Source: an uncultured Clostridia bacterium
GTDB lineage: Bacteria > Bacillota > Clostridia > Oscillospirales > Ruminococcaceae
Length of the DNA stretch: 64,000 nucleotides
Reading direction: 5' to 3'
Assembly (NCBI GenBank): GCA_947626165.1
Contig: CANQRG010000011.1
Coordinates: 23,649-87,648, forward strand
Shown one piece after another: positions 53,625 to 61,750 of this stretch (its first letter is position 1; every line of letters begins with the position of its first letter). A model generated the notes under the pieces. It ran no database searches. It saw only the letters and a program-made list of their open reading frames with translations, and was not told the DNA's origin. The position numbers and the translations under genes were made by a program.

Positions 53625-54761
53625 CTATATTTCATCTCCGTTTATTACCACCATTACAGGACTGCTCATAACCTCAAAAGGATCATCTTTAAACATCACT
53701 AAATCAGCGTCCTTGCCAACCTCTATTGAACCGATTTTATCAAACAAACTCAACTGCTTTGCAGGGTTTTTAGTAACTGCTTTTAATGCCTCATAGAAAT
53801 CAAGACCGTTTTTTATAGCAATGCCTGCCGATATCGGCAAATACTGAATTGGTACTTCGCTGTGATCCGTACAAATAGAAATATCAACGCCTGCCGTGTT
53901 AAGTATACACGCGTTCGAAGGAGTAAGATTTGCAAGCTCGGGCTTTGATTTATCACATATGATTGGTCCAATCACAACTTCTGCATTTTCCCCTTTCAGC
54001 TCGTCTGCAATAAGATGCCCCTCTGTACAATGTATCAGTACATATTCCAAACCAAACTCTTTGGCGATTCTTATCGCGGTGAATATATCATCTGCTCTGT
54101 GACAGTGAAAATGCGCCTTTACTTCCCCTTTGAGAAGCGGAATAAGTGCCTCGCATTTTGCGTCATATTCAGGAGTTTCATCTCCTGACTCCTTTTCTAC
54201 CATATACCTTTGAGCCTTACTTAAAGCCTCACGTATAAGAGCAGCTATTGCCATTCTTGTAACAGGTGAAGAATCCTTATCAAGATACGTCATTTTAGGG
54301 TTTTCGCCAAGACTTATTTTCATTCCAACATTACCGAGCAACATTTTATCAATACGCTTACCTTTGGTTTTTACTGCTGCAATACTCCCACAGATCGCAT
54401 TAGAACTTCCCGGGGAAACAGCAACGGTCGTTATACCAGCTTTTCTCGCATCTTCAAACGCTGAATCCATTGGATTAATTCCGTCTATCGCGCTAAGCTG
54501 AGGCGTAATAGGGTCAGAATCCTCGTTGAAATCTTCACCCTCAATTCCAACACCGCTTGTGAAAAGCCCAAGATGAGTGTGTGCATCAATAAATCCGGGA
54601 TACAGAGAACAGCCGTTTGCATCAATTAACCTTTCGTCATCGTTATCGGGAAAGCCCTCCCCAACACCAATTATATTTCCGTTTTCACATTGAACATAAC
54701 CGTTCTCTATTATTTCATCATTGTCATTCATAGTATATATTTTTGCATTAAAAATTATCAT
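53625..54761 (-). CDS. Metal-dependent amidohydrolase (imidazolonepropionase/DAA-like)
   Basis: 378 residues. Amidohydrolase fold: N-terminal beta sandwich, GFIDAHTHLGL (HxH), VKAHFHCHRADD, VLIHCTEGH, catalytic Asp in ISICTDHSEVP, and closing DADLVMFKDDPFE. Similar proteins are annotated as imidazolonepropionase-like or dihydroorotase-like; substrate unknown. Directly precedes the fumarase subunit. The gap 54762-54991 holds only AT-rich DNA and a repeat fragment (54843-54868). Confidence 0.85.
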   Translation of the reverse strand: MIIFNAKIYTMNDNDEIIENGYVQCENGNIIGVGEGFPDNDDERLIDANGCSLYPGFIDAHTHLGLFTSGVGIEGEDFNEDSDPITPQLSAIDGINPMDSAFEDARKAGITTVAVSPGSSNAICGSIAAVKTKGKRIDKMLLGNVGMKISLGENPKMTYLDKDSSPVTRMAIAALIREALSKAQRYMVEKESGDETPEYDAKCEALIPLLKGEVKAHFHCHRADDIFTAIRIAKEFGLEYVLIHCTEGHLIADELKGENAEVVIGPIICDKSKPELANLTPSNACILNTAGVDISICTDHSEVPIQYLPISAGIAIKNGLDFYEALKAVTKNPAKQLSLFDKIGSIEVGKDADLVMFKDDPFEVMSSPVMVVINGDEI

Positions 54762-54842
54762 AAAGTCACTCCGCAGCTAACAAATTTATAATTAATATTA
54801 TAACACACTAAATAAAGTAAAGCAACCTGCGGTATGTTTCTG

Positions 54843-54868
54843 GTAATGGACAATTAGTAGAGGCAAGG
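54843..54868. repeat. Degenerate fragment of the interspersed repeat
   Basis: GTAATGGACAATTAGTAGAGGCAAG resembles the end of the repeat at 4351-4477 (GATAATGG...AATTATCAGAAGCAAG). Weak but consistent. Confidence 0.35.
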
Positions 54869-54991
54869 GAAAAAAATTAGATTTGTTGACTCTGCATATC
54901 TGTACTCCTTATTTACTTTAACAATTCCGTATGCTTAATTAGATAGATTTTTTACTTCTATGTGCCTAATTTCCCAAATATCTGTTGGTGA

Positions 54992-55315
54992 TTATTCTGC
55001 CCAGACTTCTTTTGCCATATTAAATACAGCCCAACCCTTAGGCCATCCAGCATAAAATGCCACATGAGTAATAATAGCAGCGATTTCCTTTCTCGTCACG
55101 CCTGCATTTTTTGCATTTTCCAGATGATATTTTAATGAAGAATCGGTTATTCCTGATGACATCAATGCAACTACCGTGATTATACAACGAGTTTTTAAAT
55201 CAATATCCTCATTATTCCAGTTCTCACCGAAAAGTACATCATCGTTATAATGTGCAAAGTCGGGAGCAAATTCTCCAAGTGAGTCTCTTCCTGCGGTTTG
55301 TACGATTTTTCCCAT
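54992..55315 (-). CDS. Carboxymuconolactone decarboxylase-family protein
   Basis: 107 residues. FAHYNDDVLFGENW, LKTRCIITVVALMSSG, and KNAGVTRKEIAAIITHVAFYAGWPKGW fit the CMD/AhpD family. No CxxC redox pair is present, so it is of the non-peroxidase (gamma-CMD) branch. Last gene of the TetR-controlled redox operon; role unknown. Confidence 0.88.
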   Translation of the reverse strand: MGKIVQTAGRDSLGEFAPDFAHYNDDVLFGENWNNEDIDLKTRCIITVVALMSSGITDSSLKYHLENAKNAGVTRKEIAAIITHVAFYAGWPKGWAVFNMAKEVWAE

Positions 55316-55393
55316 TTTAAATCCTCCTTAAATTAATTTTCTATATTTCATTTTATTATACACTGTAAAGCTAATGAAAGCAAGCGAATTATT

Positions 55394-55870
55394 TTAAAGC
55401 TTTTCCACCCACTTTTTCAGTTCGTCCTCAGAGGGCGAACCGTTTAGTAGCCTACCCTCTGTGATTACTGTATCTGCCGAAACAGAACTCTTTAATCCTG
55501 CAACAGTTTTTCCAAATCCGCTTCCGCCCGAAGTCGCAAACAGAACGATCTTCTTCCCCGAAAAATCATAGCTTTCAAGAAAACTATTGATGATAGTCGG
55601 GGCAACATACCACCATATCGGAAAACCAAGCAGTATCGTATCATGTCCTGAAATATCAGCTTTAGTGTCCACAAGAACAGGACGGCTTGTTTTGTCGCTC
55701 ATCTCAACGGAGCTGCGTGATTTTTTATCCAGCCAGTTCAAATCCGCCTGTGTGTATGGTACAGCAGGCTTTATCTCGTATAGGTCTGCGCCGATTACTT
55801 TTGCAAGATTCTCGGCAGCTTTTGCGGTTTTTCCGCTCGCAGAAAAATATGCAACTAAAATTTTACTCAT
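55394..55870 (-). CDS. Flavodoxin
   Basis: About 158 residues. FMN-binding flavodoxin: ILVAYFSASGKTAKAAENLA phosphate loop, LLGFPIWWYVAPTII and LFATSGGSGFG. Likely serves as electron carrier for the neighbouring reductases. A GTG three codons upstream is an alternative start. Confidence 0.92.
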   Translation of the reverse strand: MSKILVAYFSASGKTAKAAENLAKVIGADLYEIKPAVPYTQADLNWLDKKSRSSVEMSDKTSRPVLVDTKADISGHDTILLGFPIWWYVAPTIINSFLESYDFSGKKIVLFATSGGSGFGKTVAGLKSSVSADTVITEGRLLNGSPSEDELKKWVEKL

Positions 55871-55904
55871 ATCAATCACTAGTCCTTTCTGTTTTCTCCA
55901 TAAT

Positions 55905-56915
55905 TTATATTACATTTCCGGCTTTCTGCTTGCCGTTTTGTGCCATAACTCCTGCCAGTGCATGAGGTACATATAATTCCTCTAAGTAATTTATTTCATC
56001 AGGAGTTAATTCCAAATTTACAGCCTTTACTGCACCGTCAACATGGGAAAGCTTTGTAGCTCCAACGACAGGTGAAGTTACTTTTGTAAGCAGACATGCA
56101 AGAGAAATCTCTGTCATAGATACACCGCGTTTTTCTGCCAACTCCTCAACACGGCGAATGATCTTGCCGTCTGCTTCTGCAGTAGCATCATACTTAAATC
56201 GGGCATATGAATCCTCTTGAAACCGTTTAGATGTCTCTCCCGGATGTCTGGATAATCTTCCGCTTGCCAAAGCACTATACGGCGTCATTGCTATCCCCTC
56301 AGATGCACAGAACGGTGCCATCTCACGTTCTTCTTCACGGGCAATCAGGTTGTAATATCCTTGAATTGAGATAAACTCAGTCAGTCCATTGTCTCTTGCA
56401 TAATAGTTTGCTTTCGCAAGCTGCCATGCAAAGCAGTTTGAAATGCCGATATACCGTACTTTACCGGATTTCACAGCACTGTGAAGACCATCCATAATTT
56501 CCTCCATAGGGGTGTGATAGTCCCACATATGATAGATATAAAGGTCAATGTAATCCAAACCGAGATTTTGCAGGCTTTTGTTCAGATAGTTCTCAATATG
56601 TTGTTGTCCTGTGACTCCGTTGTCAATTTCGTCCTGCGTCCTAGGCGTAAACTTTGTGGCAATAACATAATCATCACGCTTTGCAAAGTCCCTAAGTGCC
56701 TTGCCTACAAATTGCTCACTGGTGCCGTTTTGGTAGACAATAGCAGTATCATAGAAATTTATCCCCAGATCAAGACCATGCTTGATGATTTCCCGTGTTT
56801 CCGATTCACCGATCGTCCAGCTATGCTGCCCTGTGGCGGCATTCCCAAATCCCATGCAACCCATACAAATACGGGATACATTCAAATCAGATTTTCCTAA
56901 AAATGTGTACTTCAT
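55905..56915 (-). CDS. Aldo/keto reductase
   Basis: 336-residue NAD(P)H-dependent reductase with the catalytic tetrad visible: Asp and Tyr in NFYDTAIVYQNG, Lys in IATKFTP, His in LYIYHMWD. Part of the TetR operon; substrate unknown, probably small carbonyl compounds. Confidence 0.93.
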   Translation of the reverse strand: MKYTFLGKSDLNVSRICMGCMGFGNAATGQHSWTIGESETREIIKHGLDLGINFYDTAIVYQNGTSEQFVGKALRDFAKRDDYVIATKFTPRTQDEIDNGVTGQQHIENYLNKSLQNLGLDYIDLYIYHMWDYHTPMEEIMDGLHSAVKSGKVRYIGISNCFAWQLAKANYYARDNGLTEFISIQGYYNLIAREEEREMAPFCASEGIAMTPYSALASGRLSRHPGETSKRFQEDSYARFKYDATAEADGKIIRRVEELAEKRGVSMTEISLACLLTKVTSPVVGATKLSHVDGAVKAVNLELTPDEINYLEELYVPHALAGVMAQNGKQKAGNVI

Positions 56916-56928
56916 ATTAATCCTCCTG

Positions 56929-57552
56929 TCAGTCTTTTAATAAGCGTTTCGCACAATTATAAGTAATTTCGTAAATCGTCATAAACACATAATTCACTCC
57001 TGCTTTTTCCATAGCTGACCTCTGCTTATCATTTACGACAGTATATGGGTAAATTCCAAACATAAACGGAAAAAATGAATATATAAAGTCCTGTTTTTCA
57101 GAAACCGACATATAGGGGAAATACTTTTCTAAACATCTCATAACCGTATGCAGCGATTCTCCATAAGCTACTTTGAATTCAGCCAACTGCTCAGGTCGGC
57201 TGCTGCTCTCCATATCATAGTGGTTCATAGACATAATTTTCAAAAGCTGTTCTCGCTTTTCCAATGATTTCGCCAGCTTCTTGGCAAATTCGTCTTTTGA
57301 GAGCTTAGCATTTTCCTCAATGATTTTGTTCAAATCAACGATCCACAACTCATATTCCCGCTGCAAAAGTGCAAGGAAGATTTCTTCTTTTGTCTGAAAA
57401 TAGTTGTAGATTGAGGTACGGGTAAAACTGGTTGCGTTGCCAATATCTTTTAGGGAGATTTCCTTAAAACTCTTTGACTTATACAGCTTCTCGCAAGCAT
57501 TTATAATTTCTTCTTTTCGGGCATTTGTCAGTTCCGGTGATCCTTTTGGCAT
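56929..57552 (-). CDS. TetR-family transcriptional repressor
   Basis: 207 residues. N-terminal HTH (FKEISLKDIGNATSFTRTSIYNYF) and a ligand-binding C-terminal domain. Second gene of the operon, 3 nt after the flavin reductase stop. Very likely represses its own operon through the two TGACA...TGTCA palindromes at 58140-58186. Confidence 0.92.
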   Translation of the reverse strand: MPKGSPELTNARKEEIINACEKLYKSKSFKEISLKDIGNATSFTRTSIYNYFQTKEEIFLALLQREYELWIVDLNKIIEENAKLSKDEFAKKLAKSLEKREQLLKIMSMNHYDMESSSRPEQLAEFKVAYGESLHTVMRCLEKYFPYMSVSEKQDFIYSFFPFMFGIYPYTVVNDKQRSAMEKAGVNYVFMTIYEITYNCAKRLLKD

Positions 57553-57555
57553 AGT

Positions 57556-58113
57556 TTATTCTTCACCTTTCATATTCTTAAAAGAAAGACATTTACCTAT
57601 CACATCTCCTGTTTTCAAGTAGTGATAGGTGGGAAACTCGAACAGTATCGGCTTTAATGTGTTGTAGTTGATTTTTCCATCAGCGTCCAGATGTTCCTCA
57701 TCAACGTAGGTGTTTTCGATAGAACATATAAAGCTCTCAAAGTTCTGAGTTTTGTATATATCCTCAACCTTGCACTCTAATGTCAAAGGTGCATCGCTAA
57801 TGATCGGCGCTCCTGCATCACCTGTTTCGTAAGAGAACACATTCGACTTATCTATCTTATTGCTGCTTACAGAGCCTACGTAATCAGCCTGGGGCAAAAT
57901 TTTCTCGTCAACAATATTGATAGATAACTTTCTTGTTTCTTTGATTTTGCTGTTAATAAAATGTGGCGCAGCAAGGCTTACTAACACTCGGTCATGACCG
58001 ATAATTCCTAAATGACCTACCAAAGTCCATGTGGGCTTATCACCGTTCATTGCACCGACTACAGTAATAGGCATAGGATAAAGTGCCAGCTTAGAACCAA
58101 TGTTTTTCTTCAT
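57556..58113 (-). CDS. Flavin reductase-like (flavoredoxin) protein
   Basis: 185 residues. Has the FMN-binding split-barrel pattern PMPITVVGAMNGDKPTW, HLGIIGHDRVLVSLAAPHF, and KLSINIVDEKIL. First gene of the operon, directly behind the operator-promoter. Confidence 0.88.
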   Translation of the reverse strand: MKKNIGSKLALYPMPITVVGAMNGDKPTWTLVGHLGIIGHDRVLVSLAAPHFINSKIKETRKLSINIVDEKILPQADYVGSVSSNKIDKSNVFSYETGDAGAPIISDAPLTLECKVEDIYKTQNFESFICSIENTYVDEEHLDADGKINYNTLKPILFEFPTYHYLKTGDVIGKCLSFKNMKGEE

Positions 58114-58139
58114 AGTATCGTTACCTTCTTTATTTATTC

Positions 58140-58187
58140 TGACATCGTGTCAATACATAGTATAGCACCATTCTGACACAGTGTCAA
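58140..58187 (-). promoter_or_regulatory. TetR-type promoter-operator
   Basis: Minus strand TTGACA (58187-58182), 17 nt, TATACT (58164-58159). TGACACAGTGTCA (58174-58186) covers the -35 and TGACATCGTGTCA (58140-58152) lies just past the -10. Both are TGACA-N3-TGTCA palindromes, 34 nt centre to centre. Confidence 0.88.
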
Positions 58188-58255
58188 TAGTATTTGAAAA
58201 TTTTTATACTTATTTTTTCTACATTTTTTGACTTTAATCTTTTTATGTATAAAAA

Positions 58256-58286
58256 AAGACACATAGATTTTTTATATCTATGTGCC
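58256..58286 (-). terminator. Terminator ending the RHS toxin locus
   Basis: GACACATAGAT/ATCTATGTGCC stem followed on the minus strand by a T7 run, downstream of the last candidate immunity gene. Confidence 0.82.
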
Positions 58287-58374
58287 TATAGTTCTGAAAC
58301 CTCTGCATTAACCGTTTATTTGAAGTATATTTTTATAAATGTATAATCAAGGTCTTATTTCATTTTTTAATAAC

Positions 58375-59001
58375 TTAATACTTCATATACATTTTATTAT
58401 GCGGTAATTTCATCAACCAATTAACCATTGATGGTAATAACAAAATTATTCCTATTAGCGGTATAACAAAAACTAAAAATGGATTGTATATAAAACAATT
58501 CCATAGAGATAAATCTGAAAGTTGCTTTTCATTATTTCCATTTTTCATAAAGATTCTTCCGAATGATTTTGTATAAAATGTAACATCATTAATTGAAATA
58601 GTTTGATTAGAACAAGCATTTTCAAAGTGTTGAATGTTATCATTTGTCTTTCCAATATATCCGCTTTTGTCAAATGTAAAAGCTTTTTGATTTGATTCTA
58701 AATAGGTAATAAGAACTTTCTCAGAGTTTGAATATACAGAAAGATCATTTTTTAAACCAACAGGCACCTCTGAAGAATACAAAAAATCTCCATTTAAATC
58801 ATACGATGATATTTTACCACTGCTAATTGAAACAGCTAAAAAAGAGTCATTCATCTTAGCAAAAACAATGTCACTACCCATTTTAACTTTTTCGTTCCTA
58901 GTATAAACATCAAATGTTTTTACGCAATTAAACATTGATAAACAAAATAAAATAAATCCAATGCTTAAATTAATGCAAGATAACACATTTCTAATTTTCA
59001 A
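58375..59001 (-). CDS. Membrane protein, candidate immunity protein for orphan tip 3
   Basis: 208 residues with a hydrophobic N-terminal segment (INLSIGFILFCLSMF), an extracytoplasmic beta-rich middle, and a C-terminal hydrophobic segment (FLVFVIPLIGIILLLPSMV). Unrecognised. It lies 6 nt after the orphan RHS tip, the usual place of a cognate immunity gene. A membrane immunity protein would suit a membrane-active toxin. Confidence 0.55.
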   Translation of the reverse strand: MKIRNVLSCINLSIGFILFCLSMFNCVKTFDVYTRNEKVKMGSDIVFAKMNDSFLAVSISSGKISSYDLNGDFLYSSEVPVGLKNDLSVYSNSEKVLITYLESNQKAFTFDKSGYIGKTNDNIQHFENACSNQTISINDVTFYTKSFGRIFMKNGNNEKQLSDLSLWNCFIYNPFLVFVIPLIGIILLLPSMVNWLMKLPHNKMYMKY

Positions 59002-59007
59002 TTCTTA

Positions 59008-59910
59008 CTACCTCCTAATCTCTAACTTTTTAGTGGTATGTATATAAAGCTTAGTATTATTCTTGTTGCATGTTAATCTTGCACACTTTTTAAATGGTTT
59101 TAATGTAAATTTAACACCTAGAATTGATTTCGTTTTAGTTTTTTTACTATTAATAAAATTTAAAATATTAAATTTCCAAATCACTTTTGAATATGTTGCC
59201 TTAACATATAAAGTTGGAATTGGTGCAACTGATACTCCTGCACCAAAAGAAACACCTACTGAATTTGTAAATTTACCTTTTGAAATGTCAAAGCTTCCAT
59301 TTCCTCCTAAATACAAACCTGCCATCCATGAAACACCAGTTGAAAAACCCCACCCCTTTATATTATTTATACTATTATATGCAGGATAAAATGATGCATA
59401 TATTCCTATACTTGCACCAATATTAAACATTATTGTTGCACCAACAGTTGCCATAACTGCAAAATTACCTTTTCCATCTATGCTAACACTATATGCAGCA
59501 CAAACACCAAATACACAAGCAGCAGTAGCTTCAACTCCTATACTGACAACCCAATGACCATTTGGATCAATAGCATTAACTGAATTGTTATTAGTATAAG
59601 CATATAAATTAGCCGTAGATGTGTCCTTTGCTAACATTGCAACATCATCCGCATTAATAAACCTACTAATATTAGCATCATAATATCTCGATTGCAGATA
59701 ATACAAATTAGTACCAGTATCGTAATAGTAACCCCTATATCTCAAAGGATTTGTGTTTGCTATATTATTTGTATTTCTTAATATCGTGAAGTTTCCCCAT
59801 GCGTCGTATTCATATTCCGCTACTAGCTTGTTTCCGCTAACTATGGCTATTATGTCTCCCTGCAAGTTGGTTATATAATACTGTTCTCCATTGTAGTCGA
59901 AACGAATTAT
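59008..59910 (-). pseudogene. Orphan RHS C-terminal tip 3 (no start, silent cassette)
   Basis: The frame opens after a TAG at 59913-59911 and begins mid-RHS (RFDYNGEQYYITNLQGDI), continues through EYDAWGNF, LRYRGYYYDTGTNLYYLQSRY and RFINADD, the PxxxDPNG-like junction (NAIDPNGHW), then a unique Gly/Ala-rich hydrophobic domain (about 170 residues). It has no start codon or ribosome binding site, so it is a displaced tip that could be expressed only after recombination into the full RHS gene. Confidence 0.75.
59646..59712. repeat. Conserved RHS recombination segment, copy 3
   Basis: 67 nt encoding part of YYLQSRYYDAN.SRFINADD; differs by one base from 61152-61218 and 62422-62488. Confidence 0.85.
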
Positions 59911-59935
59911 CTAACTTGAAACCAGTTTAATATTA

Positions 59936-60517
59936 TTAATATTGTAAAATTGGTATTGGTTCATTAGATACTCTAATAATATTAAATCCTAAATTAACTA
60001 GTTTCTTTTTTAACCTTCTATCATTAGAATAAATAAAGCATAAACCTTCGTGAGCAACACTTCTTAAAAAGCATTTATTATCTTTATAAAAACATAAATC
60101 ATTCGGTCTGTCTGGATAACACCATTTATATAGTCCAGTACTTTTTTTCAATAACTTAACTACATTATCGTTCAACTCTATCACAAAAATATCCATTTTA
60201 TTACGATACATATATCCACAATATTCAACATCTTCATATTTTCTTATTACAAAATTATTGAATTGAGATAAAAAAGGCTCTAAAGATTTTTTGTACTCCA
60301 TATACTCTTTACAATCATATGGATTAACATAATTGTTAGGAGTGTAACCTATTTCTTTTAATTCAAACTCATCAAAATATTTTAAATTTTCATCAGTTAT
60401 GTGTTCTTGAAAAACATTTTGAACATTAAAAGTAACTGCATCGCAATATTCATATAATAAATTCAACAATGTAATATACAATTTTCCTGTTAAATCATCA
60501 TTGATAATTTGAATCAT
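59936..60517 (-). CDS. Candidate immunity protein for orphan tip 2 (193 aa)
   Basis: A soluble, acidic, unrecognised protein (MIQIINDDLTGKLYITLLNL...), 11 nt after the orphan tip 2 frame. Size, charge and position are typical of polymorphic-toxin immunity proteins. Specific family not identified. Confidence 0.6.
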   Translation of the reverse strand: MIQIINDDLTGKLYITLLNLLYEYCDAVTFNVQNVFQEHITDENLKYFDEFELKEIGYTPNNYVNPYDCKEYMEYKKSLEPFLSQFNNFVIRKYEDVEYCGYMYRNKMDIFVIELNDNVVKLLKKSTGLYKWCYPDRPNDLCFYKDNKCFLRSVAHEGLCFIYSNDRRLKKKLVNLGFNIIRVSNEPIPILQY

Positions 60518-60528
60518 AACTCACCTCA

Positions 60529-61275
60529 TTAAAATAGAAACCACACATGTGCACCATTGGAATGATTGTACACATGATAATGGTTATAATATCCAATTGA
60601 GTTTTTATGTTTATTATTATACATAGGAGTTTTACCACCTCCTGCGGCCTTTGCTACTGCGTATGCTTCAGCCTTAGTAACTGTAAATACAGATTTATTC
60701 TTTTTAACTTCCGCAACAGCTTGTGAGTAAGACAGTTTTCTTCCTAGATCAACACAATTTTTACCTAATGTTGCACTCCAGTACCTCGTTCTAGAATTTC
60801 GTTTTACATTATTTCTAATTTTAGACTCAGCTCGTACTACAGTTAAATAAGCATTCAATGCAGCAAGCAACGCTTTTAGCTTTTTTACACTCCATTTCTT
60901 AAGTCTACTTACTCCACCTTTTAACGTACCCCAAGCAGAACTCATTCCATTTCCTACAGATGTGCAGAAACTGCTCCAAGATGACGAGCTAACAATTGAT
61001 GAATAACAAATAACAACCATATAAACTGCAAAAGCACCTATTGCGAATCCTATTGCTTCTAAAGATTTTCCATTTGGATCCAAATGATTAACCGGATTAT
61101 TTTCACAGTATGCATATAAATTATATACATTATTTAATAACAAATTACTATCATCCGCATTAATAAACCTACCAATATTAGCATCATAATATCTCGATTG
61201 CAGATAATACAAATTAGTACCAGTATCGTAATAATAACCCCTATACCTCAAAGGATTTGTGTTTGCTATATTATT
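60529..61275 (-). pseudogene. Orphan RHS C-terminal tip 2 with predicted nuclease-like toxin domain
   Basis: The frame begins directly after the stop of the preceding immunity gene, at NNIANTNPLRYRG, and has no start codon. It carries LYYLQSRYYDANIGRFINADD-type core sequence, the junction NHLDPNGK, then a toxin domain ending NKHKNSIGYYNHYHVYNHSN with AHVWF. The HYH...H...H pattern suggests a metal-dependent nuclease-like domain; this is a guess from motif shape. Confidence 0.75.
61152..61218. repeat. Conserved RHS recombination segment, copy 2
   Basis: 67 nt identical to 62422-62488. Together with copy 3 it marks where tips can swap. Confidence 0.85.
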
Positions 61276-61731
61276 TTATGTTTCTTGAAAAACAACCCAG
61301 TTACCTTTTACTGAATCTGTAAAATCTTGTACTTCAAGTGTTTCTAGATCTATGTATTTATTTATACTTTTATTTTTTATATAAAATTTTTTATCTTTAA
61401 TTAAATAATATGATTCTTCGGGATTCTTAAAAGAAAAGATAGTTTTTGAATTTGCTATTAAATCAGAATAATCTTTATTAAAAGCTAAATCAGTTTTCAT
61501 AATTTCAACATTTTCATCAAGCGTATGAAATAAAACATTATCATTTATTTTAAATACATATCCGTCCATTCCCGAAGCAATAACGGTATTATTCTTTTCT
61601 TCCAGATAATTTTGCGATTTGTTATTTTCAATACTTTTCTCAAATAAGATTATTACAAAAATGGAAAAAACTAAAATCAAAATAGTTGAAAACATTACAA
61701 ATGCTAATAAATATTTATTTAATGATTTCAT
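61276..61731 (-). CDS. Candidate immunity protein for the expressed RHS tip (151 aa)
   Basis: 151 residues with an N-terminal membrane segment (YLLAFVMFSTILILVFSIFV) and an outer domain of beta-strand-like repeats. Unrecognised. Lies 19 nt after the stop of the full RHS gene, so it probably protects against its C-terminal toxin. Its stop codon is immediately followed by the orphan tip 2 frame. Confidence 0.6.
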   Translation of the reverse strand: MKSLNKYLLAFVMFSTILILVFSIFVIILFEKSIENNKSQNYLEEKNNTVIASGMDGYVFKINDNVLFHTLDENVEIMKTDLAFNKDYSDLIANSKTIFSFKNPEESYYLIKDKKFYIKNKSINKYIDLETLEVQDFTDSVKGNWVVFQET

Positions 61732-61750
61732 AATCTTACTCCTAATTTAT

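Noticed and set aside
59008..61275. Orphan RHS tips as ordinary genes starting at internal TTG codons
   Set aside because: Those TTG codons are leucines within conserved RHS core sequence, with no ribosome binding site; the frames extend further upstream as headless RHS fragments.
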